NCBI GenBank assembly: GCA_022560025.1 | Contig: JAFISE010000007.1 | Location: 248,001 to 312,000, forward strand | Direction: 5' to 3' | DNA length: 64,000 bases | DNA from: Stagonosporopsis chrysanthemi | Lineage: Eukaryota; Ascomycota; Dothideomycetes; Pleosporales; Didymellaceae | In this document: positions 1 through 11,030 of the stretch, in pieces | How the letters are laid out: every line of letters starts with the position of its first letter | How positions within the stretch are numbered: the first letter of the stretch is position 1 | Program-made: the position numbers and the translations under genes | The notes under the pieces: model-generated | Database searches by the model: none | Seen by the model: only the letters and a program-made list of their open reading frames with translations | Told to the model about the DNA's origin: nothing

Positions 1-717
1 AGGAGGGAAGCCTGCTGCGCATAAGTATGACACAAGTCGTCTTTTACGTCGACCGTTCTGCTAATGAAATACTAGTACGGACGGCTTTAATGTGAAAGCC
101 AAGAATGTACTGCTCCAAGATATCACCGTCATCAACCAGGATGATTGCGTTGCCGTCAGCGGAGGCGCTGGGAATGTTACCGTGAGGAACGCGTCCTGCG
201 ACGGTTCTCATGGCCTATCAATTGGAAGCGTCGGCAGTACGTTCTTCTCCGCTAAACATTGCAGTCTACTGACCGAGCCAGGTGATACAACCATCAAGGA
301 CGTCTTCTTCTATGACTCCACAGTTAAGAACAGTCAGAACGGAGTTCGTATCAAAACCGTCTCTGGAGCAACAAATAGTGTTGTCCAAAACATTGTCTTC
401 CAGAATATCAAGCTGTCCAATATTAACAAGTTCGGTATCGTAAGTATCATCCGCACTGCTCGGACGCCCAAATAGCGAGTTGACCAATCTATCAGGTTGT
501 TGAACAAGACTACCTTAACGGCGGCCCATCAGGAACGCCCACCAACGGGGTCAAGATCCAAGACGTGGTTTTCAAGGCTGTCACCGGTACTGTTACTTCC
601 AAGGCGAAAGATTACTATGTTCTTTGTGGTAGTGGTAGCTGTTCGAACATTACTTTCTCAAACGTGAAGGTCACCGGTGGTACTGGGGACAGCTGCAACT
701 TTGGAAAGCTTTGTTAG
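1..717 (+). CDS. Endopolygalacturonase (GH28), 5' end cut by window
   Basis: Secreted pectinase that hydrolyses alpha-1,4-galacturonan in plant cell walls. The start lies before the window. Seen exons: 1-24, 76-236, 282-439 and 496-717; all junction phases fit. The joined reading gives the GH28 order: NTDGF (formed across the 25-75 intron), NQDDC, SHGLSIGSVG, then VRIKTVSG and a C-terminal Cys-rich end finishing in KLC. The two Asp of QDD, the catalytic-region His of SHG and the Arg/Lys of RIK are present. The usual GHG is SHG here, which the family signature allows. About 190 N-terminal residues, including the signal peptide, should lie to the left. The 237-281 intron is only 45 nt with CTGAC very close to the acceptor. 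Family confident; endo rather than exo from the closeness of the C-terminal half to endo-PGs. Confidence 0.9.
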
Positions 718-952
718 CGATCTAGAATACATCATTAAAAATTGTTTGCAGACAAGTGTAAGACAGTACAAAAACACCTTCTATGAACTTAACCTAGCAT
801 GGTCTAGACGTTGCGCAACTGGATCGCGCGCACAAAGCACGTCAATCCCGGCGGCACTCTCCTCACAGCTGTAGGACTTGTCAAAAAAAGGTACATGTCT
901 TACTAGCAACTGACTTCCATCGCTTACCTTGTGAGGCATTCTCTTTACATTT

Positions 953-1780
953 TCAGTACGTCAGACCCACACACCTCCCCTCCCAACCACCCTCCTGCAC
1001 CACTTTTTCAAACACAAAAGCACCGACATCCCTCCCCCTCACACTCCACCCCAATTGCGGCCCCGCCTCTCTCACTCCATTTCTCTCAACCTCCCCACCC
1101 TTCCACTCCCATCCAATTCTCAGCCTCCCCAGCCCAGCCGGCGCCGCATCCGTCAACAGCATTGGCCTGACCACAACACAATCGCGGATATGCCTTCCTT
1201 CGTCCTCCACGAGCAAACGCTCAGCTTTCTTCTTGTCCAGATGCGGAACATGCAGCGTGTAGTGGGAGATTGGGAACAGTAGCAATGGCACGTCTCGCGT
1301 CTTGTCGCTGATCCCCGTGGTAGAGATGCTGATGAATAGCGGCTTCGCGCCCTGTTCTGTCGCCACCACGCCCTCGGTCTTTAGGTGCTCGAGTGCGCGA
1401 AAAATAGCCAGGGTTGCGTCTTCGCAGATATGCACATCGCTCAGTATGATTGGTTGCCAGAAACTCCATTGCAGGACTGGGTACCCGCCGATGCCGAAGG
1501 TTATGACATCTACTAGCTTGGATGGGTCATGAGGATGCCTAAGCACAGAAGAGACGGCGGTGACGTCCTTGATGTCGCCAGCGTGAATAGCGAGGCGAGC
1601 TTCGATGATCTTAAGCGGGATGTTGTGAGTGGTGCGGAGCATATCGATAAGCTTTTGGGGCGTACGAGCGAGAGCTGTGCACTTATGACCAGCCTGGAGG
1701 GCGTGGGCTAGAGCTGTGTTACAAACACCACCCGTGGCACCGAAGAAAGCGAGGGCTTGTTGCGGGGCAGACGCCAACAT
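953..1780 (-). CDS. Atypical SDR / NAD(P)-binding Rossmann protein
   Basis: Single-exon 275-residue protein starting at the ATG at 1780-1778. The N-terminus carries a Rossmann motif (FFGATGGVCNTAL, residues ~12-24), followed by an Arg-containing second strand (CTALARTPQKL) that suits NADP binding. This is the layout of the NmrA-like or atypical extended SDR families, which lack the classical YxxxK catalytic site; no such site is seen in the expected place. Substrate unknown. It could be a redox sensor or reductase. It lies tail-to-tail with the polygalacturonase, with no sign of a shared promoter. Confidence 0.7.
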   Translation of the reverse strand: MLASAPQQALAFFGATGGVCNTALAHALQAGHKCTALARTPQKLIDMLRTTHNIPLKIIEARLAIHAGDIKDVTAVSSVLRHPHDPSKLVDVITFGIGGYPVLQWSFWQPIILSDVHICEDATLAIFRALEHLKTEGVVATEQGAKPLFISISTTGISDKTRDVPLLLFPISHYTLHVPHLDKKKAERLLVEDEGRHIRDCVVVRPMLLTDAAPAGLGRLRIGWEWKGGEVERNGVREAGPQLGWSVRGRDVGAFVFEKVVQEGGWEGRCVGLTY

Positions 1781-3117
1781 GGCTTGAATAGGTTTCGGAT
1801 AAGGTGTTACGAGTTCGTGAATATGTGAAGTGATGTCAGAACAGCTTGTGGTACCGAGTGAGCCTTGAGGTTTCTCGCTGAGTAGCTGGATGTCCTATGC
1901 ATGACCGTAGCCTCTTCTTTATGTGTGATCAGTTACCGTCAAATCACCCCAGGTCTTCATCATCTCGGCCGACCACCATACTCCTGCATCGACTCTTGTC
2001 TCCCCGTCGGTGCAGTGAATTTCCAGAGCTGGAGATCAATTCGTGGTCGCTGTTGGCGTTTGTTGTTTAAGTTCATCCGTAGCGGAAAGTTGTTCGCCCG
2101 CGTTCTAGCCGAAACTGGTAAGTTATAGTAAACTCTGTACTAGTCTTTAAGCTACACCTCAATGCATATGTTGCCTAACTGTCTTGAAGTGACAAACAAA
2201 GACGCAACAAGCTTTCGAATCTTGAAGAGAACCGTGTACCTGTTATCAGCGATTAAGTCGCCGAAATCTTCCAGTGTGAACAACTCTTTCTTCAACGGAA
2301 TTGTAACATGTCCTCTTTTCTTACCTCTGCCAGGTTTCTTAGCTTACTTATGTTGGTAGAATACACGAACAGAACTTTTGAACGTCATCGTAGCTATCTT
2401 AACCTTCCAATCACCCATCCATATCCATCTGTTCTTGCGATTTCACCCCGATGACTGGCTTTCCAATCACCTCCAGCTGCATTTCCTACTCCATCATTAC
2501 TGTCGTGCGCCATCAGTCAAGTTTTCTGAGCAGCTGAGTAAATAGGAATTCAACCTTTCAAGTGCCAGTGTGGTACGCAATCACCTCTTGCGATCGGAAA
2601 CGACGACCAAAGTCGGTAGGCCAAACATGGTCCTGAAAGGTCCTTATTGAGCTACAATGGTCGTGGCAGCCTACATCTCTACATACTCGTCGCAGCTATA
2701 TTTGTGAGCTTACGAAGTAGTACGATCGCTATCTGTAGGTTTTACCCTCAATGCCTTCCTTTCTAGTAGTGGTGACGTCTTTTCATGAGTGCCGAGACCG
2801 CATGTCCATTCCCCCATCTTCATCGCCACCGACAAGCTCACCAAATTTGATCTTGAGATTTCTCAGCTCTTTCAAAATATCATTAGGGCTTTACAAGCTC
2901 TGTTAAACGGCCAAGCGTTCCATCTTCATGCTACCCCTTTTTGCCATCATGACGTGCAGAAAGCCACCGTCAGTGACCGCTATCTCGTTAAGGTACCTCG
3001 AGTGGAGGCTCGAAGCGATAATTACCAGTCCAGTACCGAGACATGTAACTGTATGGGAAGATCAAATTGAGAGGCCGCGGAAATTGAAATGTTTCACGCC
3101 ACTGAGTGGTGTTACGG

Positions 3118-3893
3118 CTATGTTCCGACGCCACGGGTCACGGGGGCAAAGGGGCGAGCCGCAACTGTGAGGGTTTCAGGTGGGAATGTAAGAGCGAGAG
3201 GGACTATCCATGTACAAACTGCAATGATAAACGCCAACAACGCGTTCTGGACAAGCCGTATGTTGGGGAGTTCGAAATGGGTTGATCGCATCTGGAACAA
3301 GCCTTCGATCGTCGAAATGGCGATGGGTCGTTCGCGTAATGTTCGCCAGAGTACTTGCACAAAGCACGTACCAATATTGCCTAGTAAGGTGGCTCGAAAT
3401 AGGTTCGCTAGGATCAGTGAAGACGCTGTCGTGTACGATTGTCGTATTCGGGTCGAGCTGATAAGAACGCATAATGTGAGATGCCGATGAGTAACGCTAG
3501 CTTGCCAGGAAGCTCTTAGACTGTTCGAATAAAGCTTAAGATCTTACGAAGGAACGACAATCTAAATATCAACCATAATGTTTTTCCGAACGAATGTCGA
3601 TGATCAGAGCCTTTGGTTGTCTTCGAGCCTGCTTCAGAAGAGGATGGTCTTTCTTCAACGGCTGCTGGCTGCAGTGGTTGCGCCGCCGAAACTGACACTT
3701 CTTCTTGTGTAATGGATATTTTCCAGGAATCTAGCGTGGCATTGACGCGGAAGTAGTCCTCATCTCCTGGCTGCGATGTAGTGCGGTGGAAAGCGGTCTG
3801 TATTTTGAAGGAGGTAGTGCAGCAAGGGCCGTGGGCTGATGGTGCAAACTGATTGGCAATGAAATGGCCAGCCTCGTTGCTGCGTTCATTCAA
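3118..3893 (-). pseudogene. Decayed multi-pass membrane protein ORF
   Basis: Read on the minus strand, a frame open from about 3540 down to 3118 encodes a run of the kind found in large fungal plasma-membrane proteins of unknown function. It has a short hydrophilic lead, SLILANLFRATLLGNIGTCF, a VLWRTLRERPIAISTIEGLF segment, then a hydrophobic helix (LLAFIIAVCTWIVPLALTF) followed by PPETLTV, and ends at a stop at 3118. The adjoining frame from 3893 to 3516 (ATG start, 125 codons) ends in a hydrophobic tail, but the two are in different frames with stops between. I see no intron that joins them into a full gene. I infer the 3' remnant of a gene, or a gene whose introns I cannot resolve. Function unknown. 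Confidence 0.35.
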
Positions 3894-4495
3894 AAGGCTT
3901 TGAGCGCTTGCCTGAGTTTAGAGACCCATTTCCAACAGATGAGGACTCTCCATAGCGAGCACTAGTGTGTAGACGAGGATCTGTTGATAGACATGCTTAA
4001 GATCGGAGCTGGTACTCGCCAGGGGCTCGTCGACGTCCAATTGACTTTCTTTGCAGGTTGTATAAGAGTGGGGCAAGGTTTTTCAGCCTTGCACTTCAGT
4101 GTTGACACTCTCCATCAAGTTTCTGGCCCCGAAAGAGTTCTCGATGCAGGTTGGTCGATGTAAACAGTCTGCCTTGTTATTAGATGCAGCTTCAACCCTC
4201 CTGAGTGTTTTCCTATAACGAGTCTCAATCGTAACTTCCGATTATGGCGTTCCAAGACATATCGTGATGTCCTGTATCTTGAAGTCAAAACAAACTGTAT
4301 TTGTTTCAAAAATTCTTCTGCTTTTCCCTTGAAGAGGACAATGGCAACTCCCTGTTAATACGTTTGTTGTTGTGGATTTAGGCATAACCTACTAGTTTTA
4401 GCTGCTATTCTTAATTGCACTAGGTAACCATGTATAGGTGCTTTCAGAATTATGCGGACCCATCTTCGAATCGTAGACTACGCTAAGAACCGCTC

Positions 4496-4527
4496 CTGAT
4501 TGGCCGACCATTGTATAGACCAATCAG
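4496..4527. repeat. 8-bp inverted repeat with paired CCAAT boxes
   Basis: CTGATTGG (4496-4503) and CCAATCAG (4520-4527) are exact reverse complements 16 nt apart. Each arm holds an ATTGG/CCAAT pentamer, the core of the fungal HAP/CBC binding site. It lies ~800 bp before the TRK start, so the link to that gene is weak. Confidence 0.5.
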
Positions 4528-4680
4528 AAGTGATTGATAACCTAGCGTACCAGATTTTGGGTGGTTCATACATCTCTGCGGTATATATGCTCGCCTACAT
4601 GGAAGCGTTACCTTTCTACATCAAGCAAGCCTACACAGGCTAGTAGTCACTGATCCTCTCATGCTTGAGTGCTACAAGGG

Positions 4681-4811
4681 CTGGCCACGTCGGCTCGTAC
4701 ACCTCTAGGGTGGCAATAACCTGTAGCAAGTCGGACCTCTTCCTCACGCTGAATGGTTGGGTCTCGTCTCTGGTAGCTGAGGGACTGAGCTGGACAGCCC
4801 GACGTGGCCAG
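4681..4811. repeat. 13-bp perfect inverted repeat
   Basis: CTGGCCACGTCGG at 4681-4693 and its exact reverse complement CCGACGTGGCCAG at 4799-4811, with a third partial copy (GCCACGTCG) near 4833. No flanking target duplication or transposase seen. Confidence 0.55.
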
Positions 4812-5325
4812 AGACTGTACATGCTCTAGCCACGTCGTACAGCGGACGAAACTTTCGGGTAGCGTGTTTTTCCCTGTTGCCGAGCTTCTGATTAGTTAGG
4901 GAGCCCTGCCTATACCCACCCACTGTAGTTGTCAAAGAGTGCGCTAGACACCCGAACAGGGGGCGGGGCAGAGGGAGACGCGGCGATAGCGGCGCGCCCA
5001 GACACCGCCCGTGCCACCCCAGACCCGGTTCATCCCTTTATTGAGACTACGTACTCACTAGCACACCCGTCTTGAGCCACAAACGTTGATTCACGTTCTT
5101 TTCTCCAACTCTCGACACCACTTCAACATGCTTTGATACTCTCTGTCGGTCTTTATCACGCATTGCGCATTGCTCATACATAGTCTCTTGTCCAAATTTT
5201 GATTTACATCTTACTACTATTTACAGTGCGACCCTCGCGAGCAATCCAGTGCCGAACAATTCACACGATATGCTACCTTGATAAATCAACCTTACACTGG
5301 AGTCATTTGCTACAACCGCACAACT

Positions 5326-7674
5326 ATGGATCGACTCAAAGGCCGATGGGAAGCTTTTGAGGCGGAGCATCCTAGAGTCCGCAACATTGTTGAGGCAGTG
5401 AAGCCCTACGCTCCGCCAGTAAACTTCATCACGGTCCACTATACGTACTTTATTGGCGTTACACTTGTGGGCTCATTGATATTCTGGGGCGCTTCAAACC
5501 CATCAAAAAGCATCGGATGGTGGGATTGTTTGTTCATGTGTACGAGCGCGATGACCGCTTCAGGACTCAATTCCGTAAACGTTAGTCAACTCACTACGTT
5601 TCAACAAGTGGAACTAGTAGTTTTGATGATGATGGGAAATCAGGTACTGATCAGCTACTTTACGGTTGCGTTCAGGAAAAACATCTTTGAGAAGAGGTTT
5701 GAGGATATTGTGGAGGCTGAGAAGGAGAGGCGGAATGCGCGGAAGGGAGATGTCGGAGCTGTGGTGGGCATGACGGGGGCAATGTTTGGATTGCCAGTCA
5801 TGGGGTCATTTGGGAAGGGCAAGGCGGGAATTAAGACGAGAGTGTTGACGAAGGTCGTGACGCCTGCAGAGAGACGCGCAGACTATGTACCGCCCCGTAC
5901 ACCGATTACGCCCCGTACACCGATTACCGAAGGCCAGGCCCACACGGGGCTTTCGCCAATCTCACCTCTTTCAAAAGAAAGGAGCCCACCACAGCACGTC
6001 GGTTTTCTGGATCCCATACATGAGCGTATGTCTCACGAAAGGCCCATGTCATCAACAACAGGACACTCGATCTACCAAGTCCACAGCCAACAGAGCGTAT
6101 CGAAGCGTCGCCGCTCACTGGCTGAGGAGTCCAAGCTAGACGACAGCTTCAACGTGCAGACCTTTGTCAAAGAGCAAAAGCGCAGCATTGGTCGGAATGG
6201 GCAGTTCTTCAATCTGTCGTCAGACCAGCGGGAGTACCTAGGCGGTGTCGAGTACCGCGCGCTCAAATTCCTCTCCATGTTCGTTCCGGCCTACTTTATA
6301 CTATGGCAATTGTTCGGTGGCATTGCACTGGGGGCATACATGTCCGTTTACGAACGGGAGGCTTGCGCTGTCAATGCGCAAAATCCTTGGTGGGCTGGCA
6401 TTTTCCTCGCTATCTCTGCGTACAGCAACGCTGGATTCACGCTGCTAGATGCAGGCTTCATACCCTTTCAGTCCTCTTACTACGTCCTCGTTGTCGTAAC
6501 GATATTATCGCTCGCTGGACCTGCCTCCTTCCCCGTCGTTGTGCGCTTCCTGATCTGGAGTATGTCCACACTTCTCAACCTCTTCTCTAAAAACGAGGAC
6601 TACGGCGTATGGAAGGAAGGCTTTGACTTCATCCTCAAGTTCCCGCGACGCGTATATACCAGCATGTTCCCTTCACGGGACACCTGGTTGTTTATTGCAA
6701 CCTTCACCTCGTTTGTAGTGGTAGACTGGATTCTGATCCTCGTCCTCAGCATTGGGAACCCGACCATGGAGGTCATTCCCCTTGGCCAACGCATCTTCAT
6801 CTCCCTCTTCGAAGGCTTCTCGATCCCGACTGGAGGTTACGCTATCGTCTCGCCCTCAGGGATGTATTTCGACGTTCAAGTTTTGTGGTTGGTTGTCTTC
6901 TACACCGCAGCGTATCCACACATCATCACCATGCGCAAGACCAACGTATATGAGGAGAGATCTCTGGGTATCTACGAGGGCGATGAAGCTGAGCCGGAAC
7001 AGCTCCATTCGGCGTCCAGCTCACTCTTCGGTGATAATGCTGAGATACCTTCGTTGCCTACCGCTGAATTGGAGCAAGAGAAGACGCGCCTTGCACCCAT
7101 AAAATCCCTGGGTCAAGTCGGCCGCCGTGGCACTGCCTTTATAGGCCGCCAACTTCAGCATCGCATGACGGCCTTCCAGGGCGTCGGTGTCGCTCCCATA
7201 CCGTCCGCAGCGCCTGCACCGTTGAAGCGATCGAAAATCATGGACTTCGATCGCGCAACGTCTGTCCACTCGCTCTCCTCACACCCGCCGACCCGACCTC
7301 CCTCTCTCATCAGCCAACAAGTCCGAGGCCAGCTCTCCCACGACGTATGGTGGATAGCCCTTGCACTCTTCCTCATCACACTCATCGAGACACACCACTC
7401 CATCGAAGACCCGCGCACATACAGCGTCTTCACCATCTTGTTTGAGATTGTGAGTGGATACACGACTATTGGGATTAGTATTGGGTTGCCGGACCAAGCG
7501 TACAGTTTCAGTGGTGGCATGTATACGGGAAGCAAGATCATTATGATTTTGGCTATGTTGAGAGGAAGGCATAGAGGCTTACCTGTGGCGCTTGATCGGG
7601 CAGTTAGGCTGCCAGGGAAGAGATTGGCAGAGATGGAAGAAGAAGATGCGGAGATTAGGAGTGTTTTGTCTTAG
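5326..7674 (+). CDS. trk1: TRK-family potassium transporter
   Basis: Plasma-membrane K+ (Na+) transporter of the Trk/HKT superfamily. The first in-frame ATG is at 5326; the open frame before it starts only with TTG, so I take 782 residues, intron-free. The four pore-loop repeats can be read: TSAMTASGLNS (early), AYSNAGFTLLD (middle), FSIPTGGYAIV and VSGYTTIGISIG (late), each centred on the filter Gly. Between the first and second repeats is the long hydrophilic cytosolic loop usual for fungal Trk1, here with a PRTPITPRTPIT repeat. The end matches the family: RGRHRGLP followed by ALDRAVRLPG. A second soluble loop precedes the last pore. Family certain; whether it is the TRK1 or TRK2 paralogue cannot be told. 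Confidence 0.93.
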   Translation: MDRLKGRWEAFEAEHPRVRNIVEAVKPYAPPVNFITVHYTYFIGVTLVGSLIFWGASNPSKSIGWWDCLFMCTSAMTASGLNSVNVSQLTTFQQVELVVLMMMGNQVLISYFTVAFRKNIFEKRFEDIVEAEKERRNARKGDVGAVVGMTGAMFGLPVMGSFGKGKAGIKTRVLTKVVTPAERRADYVPPRTPITPRTPITEGQAHTGLSPISPLSKERSPPQHVGFLDPIHERMSHERPMSSTTGHSIYQVHSQQSVSKRRRSLAEESKLDDSFNVQTFVKEQKRSIGRNGQFFNLSSDQREYLGGVEYRALKFLSMFVPAYFILWQLFGGIALGAYMSVYEREACAVNAQNPWWAGIFLAISAYSNAGFTLLDAGFIPFQSSYYVLVVVTILSLAGPASFPVVVRFLIWSMSTLLNLFSKNEDYGVWKEGFDFILKFPRRVYTSMFPSRDTWLFIATFTSFVVVDWILILVLSIGNPTMEVIPLGQRIFISLFEGFSIPTGGYAIVSPSGMYFDVQVLWLVVFYTAAYPHIITMRKTNVYEERSLGIYEGDEAEPEQLHSASSSLFGDNAEIPSLPTAELEQEKTRLAPIKSLGQVGRRGTAFIGRQLQHRMTAFQGVGVAPIPSAAPAPLKRSKIMDFDRATSVHSLSSHPPTRPPSLISQQVRGQLSHDVWWIALALFLITLIETHHSIEDPRTYSVFTILFEIVSGYTTIGISIGLPDQAYSFSGGMYTGSKIIMILAMLRGRHRGLPVALDRAVRLPGKRLAEMEEEDAEIRSVLS

Positions 7675-8597
7675 TGAGGGTGATGTGGCGAATCGGCTTT
7701 TGTTGGATCTGGTCAGCAATAAAAATGTAATCTTATCTTTGGACTTCCTAGATGACTGGAGCAATGCGACTATCTTCCCTACTAGCCATAACATCTGAGT
7801 CTAATCAGCAAGTTCAGATATCTAAAGTGCTCACAAATCGTGAGATTGATTCAGTGTGGCATGAACCTTAACACAGCAAAGCTGTAAATCATTCCGGCAG
7901 CAGGAGTTTTGGACTATTGACGCTCTTTACGCTCTCCTTCACGAGCTTTTACCACACGAATGTTCGTTCTTCATACGACAAAGACACATCATGATCATAC
8001 GAGCTTCTTTCCCAGCCAACTGCAGACGCTCTTGTTGAAATTTAGCCTCGTTTCCAATCGGCCATCTGAGACAGGCGTCGTGCAAAATTTTGTAGACCCG
8101 ATGGCCCGCCGCGCAAATCTTGACAGTTATTCTTTCTATTGACATGTGCTGCCTTCGTCTAATGGATGCGTTAGAGGTTTACAAAAAGGGCCTCCGAACG
8201 CGCATCTTCACACAGTGCGTGACGAAGGCTAGCTTGGCAAAGATTATCTGTGATATTATAGATAAAATTATCCAATCTTTCACATACGATCATAGGACGT
8301 TGACAACAAGGCTTCCCGTTCGCTCAGCCCTATTTAAGCAACGTACCGGCGGATTAGTAGTTAGGTGGGTGACCACTAGCGAATACCCGCTGTTGTATGT
8401 TTTGATTTCCTTTTGCCTGTCTGACTATCTTTTACTCACTAATAAGTAGAACAATCACATATGTCATCAGAGCTTTTATGGAAATCGTACTCGCAGCATT
8501 AGACTAGTGCCAAGGGCGATCTCTCGGTCACCGACAACGACGTAGACTTAGGACCTCCAACAACAATTCTGCCCACATCACTGTTCGCACATCCACC
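7675..8597. other. Intergenic, nothing recognised
   Basis: 3' flank of the TRK gene and 5' flank of the F-box gene. Only short, low-quality open frames; the 8120-8449 frame has no family features. Confidence 0.6.
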
Positions 8598-10381
8598 ATG
8601 AGAAATTTCCCGCAAGGAATTATTGACCAAATCTGCTCATTTCTGGAGCGAGACGACCTCAAGAGTACCCTTTTTGTTTCACGGAGATTTCAACATGCTG
8701 CGGAGCAAGCGTCAGGGGCGTTTGCTTGCTTCGCGTTCAAAAACCATGACGTGAAAGAGCGCGAAGGCTTCCTGGCCACGTTCGATACGCATCGCTCTCG
8801 GTATCTGCGCAAGGTCGAGGTCCACACAAGTTTCCCTGCGCTTGAACCGAGAAGGCGTGAACAAACGCGTCAAGGTAAGAAGAAGAAACGTACCCCGAGC
8901 CCGCAGCCCGAGCCTGGTCCTTGCCGTGAATCTATAGAAGCGCTGCGAGAAAAGGATGAAACGTTCACGAGTCAAGTCGCAGAAGCATTCGAAGCGATAA
9001 GAATGATCGAAGATGATGGGCACAACAATACTCAGAGGATACAGTTGACAGTGTTTACACCAACCCGACAGGTTCACGAGTGCTATTGTGACCACCGCCG
9101 ATACTGCAGCTGGCGTATCCACCTACTCTCGCCTGGTAGACTTCCAAAATTGCGCTCAGTGCGGGGTCTAAGCATCTGTAATCCACAGCTCCAACTATAC
9201 ATCAACAACGCCGCTCAATCAAGGACTGACCTGCGGATGCTGATTAATCTTGCCGCGGCTTGTCCCAATGTCGAGTATCTAGGCTGCAAACTCGGCGCGG
9301 ATCAGTGGACCAGCGGTGCAGACCCAGTGCTCGAGCATTTCAAGCACGATCATGCAGGGAATCTGCGCGATACCAGAAACCACTTTGCCGACGCCATCCG
9401 CGATTTCAAGCTCCCTGTCTCGCTTCAGCAGGTTCAGCTTGACTTCATCAACGATATCGACGAAGCGATAAGCGAGCAGCGCAGACCCCAACCGGACCTA
9501 GTTTACCCTCGATTACACGATCCCTTCAACTCCAGCTTACGTTTACTCTATGCAAATCTCCGGAAGATGGAGATACGCGTCATGGCCGACGAGAGCTTGT
9601 TCTGGCCCCACGACAACAGTACCACACCTTCCTGGCCGAACCTGAAAAGTCTGAACGTCATGTTCCACATCCGCTCACCTTCAGGCTTATGGTATCTTCA
9701 AGGCCCATCGGGTGAAAGAAAGCACGACAAAGGTAATTACATCCAAGAGCATCTCGCCTACCCTCCGCTTGATGACGGCGACAGCGATGAGACTGGCACC
9801 ATGCGTTTGCTGAACATCCACATCGGAATCTACCCACCTTTCGCGTTGTGCCTATCAATGACATAATGGAACCGTTCTTAGGGTCGTTTACAAGGGCGGC
9901 AGCGAATATGCCCAGGCTCAAGGAAGCGCTACTTTGGGCGCCTCTTGAATTCCACACAAATGACGGGGGCGAAGAGGAGTCTGACGACGAAGATCTAGAT
10001 GTTGAGAACGACGAGACAGAATCAGAAAACGAGGATGAGCATATGGACGAGCTTATCGAAATCATCAACCCCACAGCCATTGCTCTGTACCCCGACGACG
10101 CTCTGGCTTGGGGCTTAGCGTATGTAGCACCTGGCGGGCTAGCTTTCGATGTGGGCCAGGACAACTCGCCATACCGTCAGCTGTGGTGGAGGGTAGGACA
10201 GTGGCGGCCCAGCAAAGAGCTCCAAGAGCTGTTCCGGAAGATTGGTGAAGCACAATCCAGCAGTGCGCTAGAAGTGTTCTGGACTGACTCGCAGTACGGT
10301 GATGGCCTGGTCGCGAGGGAGTGGTTTTCTAGGGAGTCCTTCTCTCGTTCTGTGGGAGAAAAGTGTCCTGCTAATTTATAG
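8598..10381 (+). CDS. F-box protein with an apparent frameshift
   Basis: Likely substrate adaptor of an SCF ubiquitin ligase, as inferred for fungal F-box proteins. ATG at 8598 in a CACCATG context. Residues ~3-40 form the F-box (FPQGIIDQICSFLERDDLKSTLFVSRRF), followed by a leucine-rich region. The first frame stops at ~9866 after 422 codons, while the adjoining frame continues the same kind of sequence from ~9840 (RVVPINDIMEPFLGSF) to 10381. It includes an acidic stretch and LWWRVGQWRPSKELQELF, a typical C-terminal piece of this family. The switch falls at CCACCTTTCGCG near 9836-9846: one extra base there would restore one frame, giving ~594 residues. An alternative 149-nt intron (9733-9881) also restores frame but would remove good coding sequence. 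Either a recent pseudogene or a sequence error. Confidence 0.6.
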
Positions 10382-11030
10382 AAGCGTAGATGGATGATAG
10401 GCTTCTGCAGCGCCTCACATTCTACGTTCCAACATACGACTACATTTCCACTACGCCAGCTGAACCATACGCTGGAGTGCGTTAACAGTGAGGTTCATTA
10501 GCTTCTCCAATATCCAGGGTTGTTACGGACGCCGGGCATGAAGTCGTGAAACTTCGAGCACGATGCGGATCACAATACTCTTTCTATACTCAGTCGCCCA
10601 ATCTTACAGGCCCTAGTGTTTGGAGTCGCAGAGATTGCTGAACTTGTTTTCTTGCTGTTAGCGTTCGGATTTGAGGTCCAGCTTCGTCTCACACAGTGTT
10701 CTCTTGCAACTCTCAGTCGAGTCTTCGGAAAAGGTCGGCTGTGCCCTTGTTTTCGGGCTGGTCCGTGACTGGATGTTGAGCCAGTTCAGCATGTTTTCCC
10801 AAGCTACGTCGTCGCCATATGTGCAGCGATAAAAACGAGCCCCCACTTGACTTTTGAGTTGGCACGGAGCTCAGCTTGTACTTTGTAAAAGTACAGGAAG
10901 TGGTTTCCATCTGGGTGCTGTACGGTGAGGTTGACTGTCTTAGGCTGAAGGATGAAGAACCGTGTATTAGTGTTTGCTTCAGCGGCGGAGATTCAGGTAT
11001 GATAGAGCTCACTGGCCCTTGAGTAAGTTC
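10382..11030. other. Intergenic between F-box and HET genes, with a gene fragment
   Basis: No intact gene. It contains the fragment at 10658-10846 (minus strand) described separately. Confidence 0.5.
10658..10846 (-). pseudogene. Fragment related to the gene at 33137
   Basis: On the minus strand a ~62-codon frame begins GARFYRCTYGDDVAWENML. The intact protein at 33137-33904 has WGWVIYRCSYTDDDAWARF at the corresponding place. The shared pattern is Y-R-C-[ST]-Y-x-D-D-x-A-W. The adjoining minus frame (10713-11012, ATG start) overlaps in a different phase and seems to supply the upstream part (KYKLSS), so the gene is broken here by at least one frameshift. No downstream half is recognisable. I infer a decayed second member of this uncharacterised fungal family. 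Confidence 0.4.

Larger units (their letters stand above)
1781..5325. other. Gene-poor stretch before the TRK gene
   Basis: About 3.5 kb without a gene I can support. Open frames here are short and mostly lack ATG starts. Exceptions are the decayed membrane-protein ORF at 3118-3893 on the minus strand and two inverted repeats at 4496-4527 and 4681-4811, listed separately. The last ~400 bases (from ~4940, GC-rich) are the probable promoter and leader of the TRK gene. Confidence 0.6.
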
